A stretch of DNA of 64,000 nt from positions 478,713-542,712 of the forward strand of contig NZ_FONH01000002.1 in assembly GCF_900112865.1 (NCBI RefSeq), given 5' to 3'. Both the position numbers and the translations under genes were made by a program. Of this stretch, positions 27,431-36,260 are shown piece by piece. Below the pieces are notes generated by a model. That model was not told the origin of the DNA, did no database searches, and saw only the letters and a list, made by a program, of their open reading frames with translations. This DNA comes from Dyella marensis. GTDB taxonomy: Bacteria > Pseudomonadota > Gammaproteobacteria > Xanthomonadales > Rhodanobacteraceae. Within the stretch, counting starts at the first letter, position 1. Each line of letters starts with the position of its first letter.

Positions 27431-30157
27431 ATGCGCCACCTGCACCGCCACCACCTGCTCGCCGCCTCGATCCTGCTCGGCCTGGCCCTCAGCCCCGCCG
27501 GCCACGCCACCGACGACGATGCCGAGAAGAACCCGAAGACCCTTTCCGCCGTCAGCGTCAGTGCGGACTCCATGCCGCAGATCGGCACCATCGACGAACA
27601 GCGCCTCTCGGTCAGCGTCAACACCGTGATGAGCAAGCAGGAGATGAACGCGGTGCCGTCGGCGAACATCGCCGACGTGGTCGCGCGCATGCCGGGCCTG
27701 TCCGCCTACAGCGACATGCATCTGGGCCAGGCCGCCACTGGCGAGAACGAGTACGTGACCATCCGCGGCCTCGATTCCAGCTACAACGCCTACACCCTCA
27801 ACGGCTTCGCCCTGCCGGAGACCGATGCCTCCACGCGTGCCATCTCGCTGAACATGCTCGCGCCGTTCGGCATCCAGTCGGTGAAGGTGTCCAAGGCGCC
27901 GACGCCGGACCTGCCCGGCGACTCGATCGGCGGCAGCATCGACATGCGCACGCCCACCGCGTTCGACTTCGGCAAGGACGGCTACGCGCGCACCACCGTG
28001 CAGGGACAGATGAACAGCCTGGCCTCGGACCTGGGTGTGTCCAACAAGGGCGGCACGGTGCAGCAGGAATTCGCGCGCCGCTTCGGTGCGGACCAGTCGC
28101 TCGGCCTCTATGTCGCGGCCTACTACGGCAAGAACGACAACGCGGCCGAAGCGGTTGCGCCCAATGCCTCGTACAAGCCGGTCGATCCGGCCCAGGCCAG
28201 GAATCCGGACCTCAGCACTGCCGGCCCGCTGCAGAGCTCGCAGTACAAGTACAGCCTCTACACCAACCGGATCAAGCGCTACGGCGCCAACGCCTCGCTG
28301 GACTGGCACGGCGAGACCACGTCGCTGTACGCACGTGCCATCTACGGCGTGTACAGCGTGGAGGGCGAACAGAACCAGGCTTCCGCGCGCAACCCGAACG
28401 CGGCGAACGCGCAGCGCGGCGGCTATTTCAATACCCGCGACCTGCGCGAGAAGACCGCCGCGCTGCAGCTCGGCGGCAGCAGCGCGGTGGACGGCTGGGA
28501 CATCGACTACGGCACGTCGTACGGCTACGGCGCGCGCAAACGGCCCAACTACGTCGAGGCCAGCCTGTACGGCGCGGTGCCGGCCGGCCAGTTCAACTTC
28601 GACCTGAGCGATCCGACCTGGCCCAGCATCGCCGGCAGCTCCGCCGCGCTGAAGAACTACTTCTACAGCCTCAATTCCAACAGCTTCTGGAAGGTGCAGG
28701 GCCACGACGCCGGCAGCACGGATACGCGTATCAACGCGCACGCCGACGCGACCTATCGTTTCGATGACGGCCCGGTCGAGAGCGTGAAATTCGGCCTGTC
28801 CGGCGACACCTCCAAGCGCGATGCCTACGACCATCCGTTTTTCCACGACGACAACAACTTTATCTATGGCGGCCCGTATTTCGGCGGCCCGAAGTATCCG
28901 TCCACCGCGCCGGGCGGCCCCACCCTCGGCGCGCTGCCGGGCCAGGTGGTCCATGGCGCGTTCGATGGTCGCTATGCCGGGCCGTTCAAGCTGATCGACC
29001 GCAGTTGGGTTCTGGCGCAGGCGGTGCCGTACAAGTACGTCAACGATCCCAATGGCGCTGGCAACTACACCGCGAACGACTACGACGCCAACACCACCTC
29101 CAGCCGCGAGAACATCTACGCCGCCTACGTCATGACCACGCTGCGCTTCGGCGCGCTGAGCGTGCTGCCGGGCATGCGCTACGAGCGCACGCACTACTCG
29201 GCGGACTCCTGGCAGTCCAACGGCGACGACGCCACCGGCCGCTTCGTCGGCATGGGCCGCAGCTACGGCGAGTTCCTGCCGGGCATCAGCCTCAACTACC
29301 GCCCCGACGAGCTGAGCGTGTACCGCGCCTCGCTGCGCCGCAGCTTCAGCCGCCCGGCGTTCGGCCTGATCTCCGGCCAGACCACCTATTCGATCGACGA
29401 CATCACCGGCCAGGTGCTGGGCATTTCCAAGCCCAACCCGGACCTCAAGCCCAGCACCGCGGACAACCTCGATCTCTCCGCCGAGTTCTACGATGCCCAG
29501 GGTGGCGTACTGAGCGCCGCGGCGTACTACAAGCGCATCAGCAACTTCATCTATACCTCGCAGTCCGCCACCAGCAACGACAGCACGCTGGGTGGCAACG
29601 TACCCACCGGCACGGTGATCACCGACGGCATCCCGGTCACCACGCCGGAGAACGGCGGCACCGCCCGCCTGTACGGCCTGGAACTGGCCGGCCGCCGCCA
29701 GTTCGTCGAACTGCCCGGCGTGTGGAGCCATTTCGGCGCGAACGCCAACCTCACCCTGCAGCACAGCTCGGCCGACAGCCAGCGCCCCGACCACGACGGC
29801 CGCAAGACCTGGCTGCCGCGCGCGCCGCAGCGCATGTACAACCTCGGCCTGTTCTACGACGACGGCAGCCTGCGCGCCGACCTGACCTACAACTACACCG
29901 GCCTGCAGCTGCTCGGCCTCACCGGCAACGGCCTGGACTACTACCTGCAGCCGACGCGCACGCTGAACCTCAACACCACTTATCACCTGCCCTACGGCTT
30001 CGATGTCGGCTTCGCGGTGAAGAACCTGCTGGACAACAGCACTTTCCACGAGACCCAGGGCAAATCGCGCCGCTATCTCGCCTACGATCCGGGCGCGGAC
30101 GGCGCGTATCTGGAGACGGGCCGCATCTATATGCTCAACCTCAGCTACAACTTCTGA
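27431..30157 (+). CDS. TonB-dependent outer-membrane receptor
   Basis: A 908-residue receptor with a signal peptide (LLAASILLGLALSPAGHA), a plug domain (NIADVVARMPGLSAYSD, EYVTIRGLDSSYNAYTLNG, GGSIDMRTPTAFDFG) and a C-terminal beta barrel ending in NLSYNF with a terminal aromatic. The TonB box is not clear. It sits between the phospholipase C and phosphatase genes (109 and 56 bp gaps), so its ligand may be an inositol phosphate, phytate or a similar organophosphate; this is inference from position. Confidence 0.9.
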   Translation: MRHLHRHHLLAASILLGLALSPAGHATDDDAEKNPKTLSAVSVSADSMPQIGTIDEQRLSVSVNTVMSKQEMNAVPSANIADVVARMPGLSAYSDMHLGQAATGENEYVTIRGLDSSYNAYTLNGFALPETDASTRAISLNMLAPFGIQSVKVSKAPTPDLPGDSIGGSIDMRTPTAFDFGKDGYARTTVQGQMNSLASDLGVSNKGGTVQQEFARRFGADQSLGLYVAAYYGKNDNAAEAVAPNASYKPVDPAQARNPDLSTAGPLQSSQYKYSLYTNRIKRYGANASLDWHGETTSLYARAIYGVYSVEGEQNQASARNPNAANAQRGGYFNTRDLREKTAALQLGGSSAVDGWDIDYGTSYGYGARKRPNYVEASLYGAVPAGQFNFDLSDPTWPSIAGSSAALKNYFYSLNSNSFWKVQGHDAGSTDTRINAHADATYRFDDGPVESVKFGLSGDTSKRDAYDHPFFHDDNNFIYGGPYFGGPKYPSTAPGGPTLGALPGQVVHGAFDGRYAGPFKLIDRSWVLAQAVPYKYVNDPNGAGNYTANDYDANTTSSRENIYAAYVMTTLRFGALSVLPGMRYERTHYSADSWQSNGDDATGRFVGMGRSYGEFLPGISLNYRPDELSVYRASLRRSFSRPAFGLISGQTTYSIDDITGQVLGISKPNPDLKPSTADNLDLSAEFYDAQGGVLSAAAYYKRISNFIYTSQSATSNDSTLGGNVPTGTVITDGIPVTTPENGGTARLYGLELAGRRQFVELPGVWSHFGANANLTLQHSSADSQRPDHDGRKTWLPRAPQRMYNLGLFYDDGSLRADLTYNYTGLQLLGLTGNGLDYYLQPTRTLNLNTTYHLPYGFDVGFAVKNLLDNSTFHETQGKSRRYLAYDPGADGAYLETGRIYMLNLSYNF

Positions 30158-30213
30158 GGCGTGGACGCCCCGCGCCGATCGGTGCGGGGCGCCCCATCCA
30201 GGGAACCGATGCG

Positions 30214-31536
30214 ATGACGATGCAGACCACGATGTCCTCCCGGCTGCCGCACGTTGCGGGGCGGCTGTTGCTGGGCCTGAGCCTGGCGCTGGTCTGCGCC
30301 CAGGCCGGTGCCGCCGCAGCAGGCATGCAACTGGAACGTGTCGTCCTGCTGTATCGCCACGGCGTGCGCACGCCGCTGCCCGGCGAGGTCCAGCTGGACG
30401 AAGCCACGGGCAAGCCGTGGCCCGCGTGGCAACAGGCCCCCAGCCAGCTGACGCCGCACGGCATGGCCGGTGTGAAGCTGATGGGCGGCTACGATCGCCA
30501 GCGCCTCGCGGCGCTGGGACTGTTCAAGCCTCGCGGCTGCCCACCCGCGGCGCAGCTGTGGTTCTGGGCCAATACCGACCAGCGCACCATCGACAGCGCC
30601 GCGGCGCTGGCGGAAGGCTTCGCGCCGGGTTGCCCTATCGCCATCGGCCACCAGCCGAAGGGCAGCGAGGATCCGCTGTTCCATCCGATCGAAGCGAAGA
30701 CCGCCGACTGGAACGCCGCCGATGCCGTCGCCGCGATCCAGCGTGCCACCGGCGGCCCGGATGCGCTGACCGCGCCGCACGCCGATGCGCTGGCGGCGAT
30801 GGCGCAGGTGATGGGCTGTGGCGGCGCCCACGATCCGGACTGGTGCTCGCCCGGCCAATGGCATGGCAGCCTGGCGCTGGCGCCGGAGACGGGACGCATG
30901 CAGTTGACCGGTCCGATCGCCACCACCTCGGGCACCGCCGAAGTCATCCTGATGGCCTACGCCGAAGGCCGCCCGCTGCCGGAAGTCGGCTGGGGCCGCA
31001 CCGATGCGCAACGGCTGCGGCAGCTCTCGCAATTGCATGCGCTGCTGTTCGATATCCACGCCCGCCCTGCCTACATGGCCGAACGCGTGGCTTCGACGAT
31101 GAGCCGCCATCTCCTCGATGTGCTGCGCAACGAGCATGCGCCGCGCCTCAACGTGCTGGTCGGCAGCGACAACAACATCGTGGCGCTGGCCTCCGTGCTG
31201 GGCCTGCATTTCCAGCTGGCCGGCTATGCCAAGGACGATCCGCCGATCGGCGGGGCGCTCGGGGTCGAGCTGTGGAGGGACCATGCAGGCAAGCGTTATG
31301 TGCGGCTGTTCTACCAGGCGCAGAGCCTGGATCAGTTGCGCGAGCTGCGGCCGCTGGATGAAGCGGCGGCGCCGGTGACGTTGCCGCTTACGCCGATGGG
31401 TTGCACTGCAAACGAGCCCTGCCAGCTTGAAGCCGTACTGCCCGCGTTGGAGCGAGCTGCCGCGCATGTGCGCTCGAGCGGGGGCGTCATGAATCTTCCC
31501 GTTGGAGCCCTTCTCCCTCCGGCGAGCCGAAGGTAG
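30214..31536 (+). CDS. Histidine-type acid phosphatase / phytase-like
   Basis: A 440-residue secreted protein with a signal peptide (GRLLLGLSLALVCAQAGAAA), the catalytic RHGVRTP motif and a two-domain layout like AppA/Agp phytases and glucose-1-phosphatases. The second catalytic motif, normally HDTN, reads SDNN (GSDNNIVAL), so the His is replaced by Ser while the proton-donor Asp remains. The last residues (LLPPASRR) and stop lie inside a family C repeat, so the C-terminus has been altered by repeat insertion. It likely hydrolyses inositol phosphates or sugar phosphates in the periplasm, with the upstream PLC and TonB receptor. Confidence 0.85.
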   Translation: MTMQTTMSSRLPHVAGRLLLGLSLALVCAQAGAAAAGMQLERVVLLYRHGVRTPLPGEVQLDEATGKPWPAWQQAPSQLTPHGMAGVKLMGGYDRQRLAALGLFKPRGCPPAAQLWFWANTDQRTIDSAAALAEGFAPGCPIAIGHQPKGSEDPLFHPIEAKTADWNAADAVAAIQRATGGPDALTAPHADALAAMAQVMGCGGAHDPDWCSPGQWHGSLALAPETGRMQLTGPIATTSGTAEVILMAYAEGRPLPEVGWGRTDAQRLRQLSQLHALLFDIHARPAYMAERVASTMSRHLLDVLRNEHAPRLNVLVGSDNNIVALASVLGLHFQLAGYAKDDPPIGGALGVELWRDHAGKRYVRLFYQAQSLDQLRELRPLDEAAAPVTLPLTPMGCTANEPCQLEAVLPALERAAAHVRSSGGVMNLPVGALLPPASRR

Positions 31537-31655
31537 TCCTCGCGGGAGAGAGCGTGGCGGCGGGCGGATGAGGGGGCGGATGCAGCGGTGCACATCACTC
31601 CTGCGCTCCGCCCGTACCCTCACCCCAACCCCTCTCCCGGAGGGAGAGGGGCTCT
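31506..31655. repeat. Family C inverted repeat, copy 1
   Basis: Begins CCCTTCTCCCTCCGG and ends CCCGGAGGGAGAGGGG, with the internal block GCTCCGCCCGTACCCTCA. It overlaps the 3' end of the phosphatase gene. Together with copy 2 it fills the 315-bp gap 31537-31851, which has no gene. Confidence 0.75.
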
Positions 31656-31703
31656 ACGTCGCGCTGCGTACAGACGCTACCGTTATTCCACAACCTTCAA
31701 GGT

Positions 31704-31848
31704 GGAACCCTTCTCCCTCCGGGAGAAGGTGGCGGCAGCCGGATGAGGGTACGGGCGGAGCAGTGCACGTCACGCTTGCGCTCCGGCCGTACCCTCCTCC
31801 CCTTTCTCCCACACGGACTACCTTCGGGTCGCCAGAGGGAGAGGAGCT
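31704..31848. repeat. Family C inverted repeat, copy 2
   Basis: Begins AACCCTTCTCCCTCCGGGAGAAGG, with GGTACGGGCGGAGCA inside and GGACTACCTTCGGGTCGCCAGAGGGAGAGG at the end. It lies between convergent phosphatase and Dyp peroxidase genes, 3 bp from the peroxidase stop. Confidence 0.75.
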
Positions 31849-31851
31849 TTA

Positions 31852-32775
31852 TTAAAGCCCATCCAGAAAATCCGCCGACGGCACGAAGAACAGCGTCCCC
31901 GTCATCGCCCGGCTGACGTCGAGCAGGCGGTCGTAGTTGCCCGGCGGGCGGCCGACGAACATGTTCACCAACATCCGCTCGATGCGCGACGGCGAGCGCG
32001 CGTAGCCGCAGAAGTAGGTGCCGAACTCGCCCTTGCCCACCTCGCCGAACGGCATGTTGTCGCGCACGATGTCCAGCTCCTCGCCGTTCTCCTCGATCAC
32101 GGTGAGCACGTTATGCGCGTAGCTGGGCTTGGCCTCGTCGGCCAGTTCGATATTCGAGGACTTCTTGCGCCCGATGATCTTTTCCTGCTGCTCGACCGGG
32201 ATCGCGTTCCACGCCTTCAGGTCGTGCAGGTACTTCTGCACGATCACGTAGCTGCCGCCGGCGAAGGCGGCATCCTCGTCGCCGACGATGGTGGCGGCGA
32301 CGGCATCCTGGTCCACCGGATTCTCGCTGCCGTCGACGAAGCCCAGCAGGTCGCGGGCGTCGAAGTACTTGAAACCATGCACCTCGTCCGCCACCTCGGC
32401 GAACTCGCCCAGCCGCGCCATGATCTCGGTCGCCAGCTCGAAGCACAGGTCCATCTGGCCGGCGCGGATATGGAACAGCAGGTCGCCCGGCGTGGAGGGC
32501 GCATGGTGCGCGCCGTTGATCTCGCGGAAGGTGTGCAGCTCGGCCGGCCGCGGCTGGCCGAACAGGCGGTCCCACGCCGCCGAGCCGAAGCCGGTGACGC
32601 AGGTGAGCTGGCGCTCCGGGTAGCGGAAGCCGATGGAGCGCGCCACGCCGGCGAGGTCGGCGCACAGCGCGCGCACCGCCTCGTCGCCGCGCGGGTCCGG
32701 CTTGAGCGTCACCACCAGGAAGATCGCCGCCTGGGTCAGCGGGGCAGTCACCGCTTGCGTCATGACAGAAGACAC
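31852..32775 (-). CDS. Dyp-type (dye-decolourising) haem peroxidase
   Basis: A 307-residue peroxidase with the family's GFVDGSENP motif (distal Asp), the later conserved Arg (IVRDNMPFG) and a probable proximal haem His in KPSYAHNVL. It has no signal peptide, so it is cytoplasmic or encapsulin-loaded; no encapsulin gene is nearby. Starts at 32775 or 32763 are both possible. Last gene of an apparent three-gene unit with an 88-residue protein and a ThuA-like protein. Confidence 0.9.
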   Translation of the reverse strand: MSSVMTQAVTAPLTQAAIFLVVTLKPDPRGDEAVRALCADLAGVARSIGFRYPERQLTCVTGFGSAAWDRLFGQPRPAELHTFREINGAHHAPSTPGDLLFHIRAGQMDLCFELATEIMARLGEFAEVADEVHGFKYFDARDLLGFVDGSENPVDQDAVAATIVGDEDAAFAGGSYVIVQKYLHDLKAWNAIPVEQQEKIIGRKKSSNIELADEAKPSYAHNVLTVIEENGEELDIVRDNMPFGEVGKGEFGTYFCGYARSPSRIERMLVNMFVGRPPGNYDRLLDVSRAMTGTLFFVPSADFLDGL

Positions 32776-32874
32776 GTCGAATCCTTTGCGTTGATGGGCC
32801 TTGCCGCGGCGGCGGTTTCCGCGCCGCGAAAGCGCTGAACATTGGGCCGCGGCGAAGAGCGTGTCAACTCGATG

Positions 32875-33141
32875 TCAGGGCAGCCAGGCGCTCATCCAGG
32901 CGACCAGCAGCGCGAGCTGCGCCTCGCTCCACGCAGGACCGCCCGGCGGCATCCGCGGCTTCACGCTGCCGTCCAGGCGCGCCAGCACATGGCGTGCATT
33001 GGCGTGATCGGCGAAGCTGGCGTCGCCGGTGGGATCGGCCATGTAGTCGTACTCGTGCAGATAGACGCCCATGCCGCGCATGCAGCGCGCATCGCCGTCG
33101 GTAAACAGCGGGGCGATGTCCTTGGCGAACGATACGGTCAT
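32875..33141 (-). CDS. Small protein related to cytochrome-like FAKDIAPLF domains, no haem motif
   Basis: An 88-residue protein beginning TVSFAKDIAPLFTDGDARCM and ending in MPPGGPAWSEAQLALLVAWM. These two segments are the N- and C-terminal hallmarks of small c-type cytochrome-like domains (KDI.P.F and MPP...L..W), but there is no CXXCH, so no covalent haem is expected, and no signal peptide. The start at 33141 has GGAGA upstream. It lies between the ThuA-like and Dyp peroxidase genes (29 and 99 bp). The function is unknown. Confidence 0.6.
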   Translation of the reverse strand: MTVSFAKDIAPLFTDGDARCMRGMGVYLHEYDYMADPTGDASFADHANARHVLARLDGSVKPRMPPGGPAWSEAQLALLVAWMSAWLP

Positions 33142-33170
33142 GATGTTCTCCGAACGGGTTGAATGACAGG

Positions 33171-34052
33171 TCAGGACGCGGCCGCCGCCAGCCACGAGGC
33201 GAGATTGCGCACATAGCGCCGCACCGAGCGCTGCGCTTCCGGCGCCCGCGCCAGTCCGTCGCCCGGCGTTTCGGAGACGAAACTGGGCGAGCCGCGCGAG
33301 GGATCCCAGTTGTAGTCGGCGAAGTGATGGAAGGTGGACTGGGCGATCGCCGGGCCACCGTCGGCCGAAGGCTCGAACGCCACCGCCAGGTTGAACACGC
33401 GGCCGCTCGCCTGGCTGCGGCCCGTGGCGATCACCCGCGCCGAAGCGTCGTGTTCGGGCTTGCCCACCGCGCCCTCATGCGGATGCGCGGGCAGGTAGCG
33501 CAACGCGCCGTCCGGCGCCTCCGGATCGGCCAGCACCGGATGCAGCGGCAGCACCGGCTCGATGCGCTGGTAGTCGCCGTTGGCGCCGGAGTGATAGTTG
33601 GGCCACAGGATGCTGGTGGTGCCCGTATCGTCGATGCAACGCCGCGACGGGTCCGGCTCCGGATGGCGCGAATGGAAGAAATGCGCCGCGCCGACACCGC
33701 CCAGGGTGCACACCGAGCTGCCCAGGTCCATGTGGTCGCGCGCCACCAGCAGGCCGCCGCCGCGCCGGCGGAAGCGGCTGATGCCCTGGCAGTCGGCGGC
33801 CGTCAAGCCGTCGCCGGTATCGACCGCGAACAGCCACAGTTCGTCGTAGCCGGAACTGTCCAGTTGCGACAGCACGCGATCGGGGCTGCCCGGGGGATCG
33901 CGATCGCGCGCGGTCACCTCGTACAGAGGCAGGCCCGCGTCGTCGCGCAGGCCGGCAAGGTACTCGCGCAGCAGGCCGAAGCGGCCGATATGCCAATCGT
34001 CGGACTCGTAAGCAATGGTGGTTTGCAGCAGAATTCGCGTGATGGGCCGCAT
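33171..34052 (-). CDS. ThuA / class I glutamine-amidotransferase-like protein
   Basis: A 293-residue protein of uncertain function. It has the flavour of a GATase1-like or ThuA fold: a strand-turn segment LWLFAVDTGDGLTAADCQGI, then FRRRGGGLLVARDHMDLGSS. There is no obvious catalytic nucleophile Cys in a G-x-C-x-G elbow. No signal peptide. First gene of the unit that continues with the 88-residue protein and Dyp peroxidase. A copy of the GTTGC-N7-GCACC motif lies 90 bp upstream. Confidence 0.55.
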   Translation of the reverse strand: MRPITRILLQTTIAYESDDWHIGRFGLLREYLAGLRDDAGLPLYEVTARDRDPPGSPDRVLSQLDSSGYDELWLFAVDTGDGLTAADCQGISRFRRRGGGLLVARDHMDLGSSVCTLGGVGAAHFFHSRHPEPDPSRRCIDDTGTTSILWPNYHSGANGDYQRIEPVLPLHPVLADPEAPDGALRYLPAHPHEGAVGKPEHDASARVIATGRSQASGRVFNLAVAFEPSADGGPAIAQSTFHHFADYNWDPSRGSPSFVSETPGDGLARAPEAQRSVRRYVRNLASWLAAAAS

Positions 34053-34141
34053 GATCGTCTCCCGATGCGTGCCGTAGTGTCAGGGCCGACAGCGTGAACG
34101 CGGATGCCGCCGCGCTGTAGCCCCGCGCAAGGCGCTACCGT

Positions 34142-34165
34142 GTTTCCGCGCGGGCACCAGTGACG
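34142..34165. promoter_or_regulatory. Shared upstream motif, copy 1 (degenerate)
   Basis: GTTTC-N7-GCACCAGTGACG, with the same spacing as copies at 36237-36260 and 37142-37165. It lies between the divergent ThuA-like (start 34052) and ECF41 sigma factor (start 34249) genes. The rest of this 196-bp gap shows nothing further. Confidence 0.4.
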
Positions 34166-34248
34166 GGGCCGCTTCCGGGTGAGAATGCGCGGTGGCGCTT
34201 CATGGTGACGGGCGAGGGATCGCTCCAACGTAAGGGGTACCGCTGCGC

Positions 34249-35151
34249 ATGGCCACCAATGATCTCAATGCCGTCTTCCACGCGCTGCGGCCGCGCCTGC
34301 AGGGCATCGCCTACGGCATGCTCGGCAGCGTGGCCGATGCGGAAGACGTGGTGCAGGACGTGTGGCTGCGCTGGCATGGTGCCGAACAGTCGCTGATCGA
34401 GAACCTGGAAGCCTGGCTGGTGACCGCTACCACGCGCACCGCGATCGATCGCCTGCGCGCGCTGAAGGCGCGGCGCGAATATTACGTCGGCATGTGGCTG
34501 CCCGAGCCGTTGCTGACCGAGGGACCGGATACCCCCGAGCAGGTCCAGGAGCGCTCCAGCGAAGTGTCGGTCGCCCTGCTGCTCCTGCTCGAGCGGCTGT
34601 CGCCCGAGGCGCGCGCGGCCTTCCTGTTGCGCGAGGTGTTCGACGTCGACTATCCCCAGATCGCCCGGATCATCGACAAGAACGAGGCCGGTGTGCGCCA
34701 GATCGTGCACCGCGCGAAGGCCCAGCTGCAGGACGGCCGCCCGCGCTACACGGTATCCGCCGAAGCGCACCTGCGCATCGTGCGGCGCTTCGCGCAGGCG
34801 ATGGCGAACGGCGAATTCAAGCTGCTCACCGCCCTGCTCGCCGACGACGCGGAACTGGTCGGCGACGGCGGCGGCAGGACCACCGCGTTTCCCAGGCCGA
34901 TGCCCGGGGGCCGGCGCATCGCGCAGCTGCTCTATGCGGGCAAGCTGCGTTTCAAGAGCGATCTGCGCATCGACATGGCGACGGTCAACGGCAAGCTGGC
35001 GATCCTGCGCTACATCGGCGGCAAGCTGGAATCGGTGCTGGCAATCGAGATCGATGGCGAGCGCGTGACCGATGTGTTCGTGCAGCGCAATCCGGAGAAG
35101 CTCGCGGGCTTGGCGGCCGGCTTGGGCGTCGAGCTGCTGACGCCGCTCTGA
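34249..35151 (+). CDS. ECF41-group sigma factor (SigJ-like) with SnoaL-like C-terminal domain
   Basis: A 300-residue sigma factor. Region 2 (FHALRPRLQGIAYGMLGSVA, DAEDVVQDVWLRW) and region 4 (LSPEARAAFLLREVFDVDY, EAGVRQIVHRAK) are joined by the group-specific WLPEP linker. A C-terminal SnoaL-like domain of about 110 residues carries VGDGGGR and the terminal NPEKL motif. ECF41 factors use this domain in place of an anti-sigma factor and typically sit beside carboxymuconolactone decarboxylase-like, oxidoreductase or epimerase genes; such genes lie at 35662, 36261 and 39214. The start at 34249 is the only ATG that fits region 2. Confidence 0.9.
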   Translation: MATNDLNAVFHALRPRLQGIAYGMLGSVADAEDVVQDVWLRWHGAEQSLIENLEAWLVTATTRTAIDRLRALKARREYYVGMWLPEPLLTEGPDTPEQVQERSSEVSVALLLLLERLSPEARAAFLLREVFDVDYPQIARIIDKNEAGVRQIVHRAKAQLQDGRPRYTVSAEAHLRIVRRFAQAMANGEFKLLTALLADDAELVGDGGGRTTAFPRPMPGGRRIAQLLYAGKLRFKSDLRIDMATVNGKLAILRYIGGKLESVLAIEIDGERVTDVFVQRNPEKLAGLAAGLGVELLTPL

Positions 35152-35165
35152 CCCCGCGGCAACGG

Positions 35166-35204
35166 CGTAGGTTGGGGTGAGCCGCAGGCGAACCCCAACC
35201 TACG
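35166..35204. repeat. Family A inverted repeat, copy 3 (minimal form)
   Basis: A single hairpin with perfect 13-bp arms CGTAGGTTGGGGT / ACCCCAACCTACG. It lies between the convergent sigma factor and cupin genes and could end both transcripts. Confidence 0.8.
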
Positions 35205-35216
35205 CCTGCCAAGGGA

Positions 35217-35633
35217 TCAATGCACCGGCGTCAACACCGGCGCACCCTTGTCCTTCAGCAACACCACCACGAACTTCGCGGGCTCCGTCTGGCTCGCATT
35301 GCGCCCGACCGTATGCACATCGTCCGGCCCTTCATAGTACGTATCTCCGGCCTTCAAGGTGACCGGCTTGCCGCCATTCACCGCCATCACGATCGAGCCC
35401 TCCAGCACATACACGAAGGCATGCGCATGATGCCGATGCACCGGATCGACCGAGCCGGGCGGATAGTCGACGGTGATCATCATCGCCTCCTTGCCGGGGT
35501 AATCGCTCAACGCCTTGGTCATCAGCGTGGCGACGCTGGCATGCGGGGCGTCGGGGCGATGTGCGGCTTCCTGCGCACCGGCGGCGCCGGCGACGGTCAG
35601 CAGCAGCGCTGCCAGGATTCTGCAAACGGTCAT
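35217..35633 (-). CDS. Secreted cupin-domain protein
   Basis: A 138-residue protein with a signal peptide (ILAALLLTVAGAAGAQ) and one cupin barrel with the metal-binding HRHHAHAFVYVLEG segment and the second motif PDDVHTVG. Small exported cupins may bind metal and modify or sense small molecules; the substrate is unknown. It starts 28 bp after the AhpD-like gene, so the two are probably one transcript in the ECF41 neighbourhood. Confidence 0.82.
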   Translation of the reverse strand: MTVCRILAALLLTVAGAAGAQEAAHRPDAPHASVATLMTKALSDYPGKEAMMITVDYPPGSVDPVHRHHAHAFVYVLEGSIVMAVNGGKPVTLKAGDTYYEGPDDVHTVGRNASQTEPAKFVVVLLKDKGAPVLTPVH

Positions 35634-35661
35634 GGGTTTTTCCTCGGTTGCCGATGAAGGA

Positions 35662-36141
35662 TCAGGTCAGCCCGGCCTTGTCCAGGCCGAGGAACTTGTC
35701 GAAGCCGCCCGGCTGCGGACGGAACGCCACGTTGATGCGGTTCCACGCGTTGATCGCCATGACCAGGTAGGTCAGCTCGGTGATTTCCTGCTCCGACAGC
35801 TGGGCACGCACGCGCTCGTAGATCTCGTCCGGCACGCCTTCGCGCGGCAGGTGGGTCAACACTTCGGTCCAGGCCAGCGCGGCGCGCTCGCGCGGCGAGA
35901 ACAGCGTGGATTCGCGCCAGGCGGCGACGTGGTACAAGCGCAGCGTGCGCTCGCCGTGCAGGGTGGCTTCCTTCACGTGCATGTCCAGGCAGAAGGTGCA
36001 GCCGTTGAGCTGCGAGGCGCGGATGTTGACCAGGTCGTGGATCGGCCGCTCGATCGAACCATGTTCGAGGGCGTTGCTGAAATCGGCGAACTTCTTGAAC
36101 AGCTCGGGCGCCTGCTGCTGGTAATTGATGCGCTGGCTCAT
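35662..36141 (-). CDS. Carboxymuconolactone decarboxylase / AhpD-like protein
   Basis: A 159-residue protein with the AhpD core: the redox CXXC in LNGCTFCLDMHVKEA and the helix ERAALAWTEVLTHLP. This is the class most often found beside ECF41 sigma factors, where it is a likely target. Probable roles are peroxide or organic-radical detoxification using the CXXC pair. A copy of the GTTGC-N7-GCACCAATGCGC motif lies 96 bp upstream. Co-directional with the cupin. Confidence 0.88.
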   Translation of the reverse strand: MSQRINYQQQAPELFKKFADFSNALEHGSIERPIHDLVNIRASQLNGCTFCLDMHVKEATLHGERTLRLYHVAAWRESTLFSPRERAALAWTEVLTHLPREGVPDEIYERVRAQLSEQEITELTYLVMAINAWNRINVAFRPQPGGFDKFLGLDKAGLT

Positions 36142-36236
36142 GGCCTATCCTCGGTAGTGGGAGAATGCGTGGCGTTGCCGCCGGAAGACTGGAACAGGCC
36201 CATCGCGCCGGGTAGGCATGCGCGGCGGCGCACGGT

Positions 36237-36260
36237 GTTGCACCGCGGGCACCAATGCGC
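36237..36260. promoter_or_regulatory. Shared upstream motif, copy 2
   Basis: GTTGC-N7-GCACCAATGCGC, identical in its fixed positions to the copy at 37142-37165. It is immediately 3' of the SDR gene (stop at 36261) and upstream of the AhpD-like gene. Confidence 0.5.

Noticed and set aside
26087-30049. 1320-codon open frame antisense to the phospholipase C and TonB receptor genes
   Set aside because: Low-complexity Val/Ala/Arg/Gly-rich translation with no family; the opposite strand encodes two clear proteins. Typical antisense shadow in GC-rich DNA.
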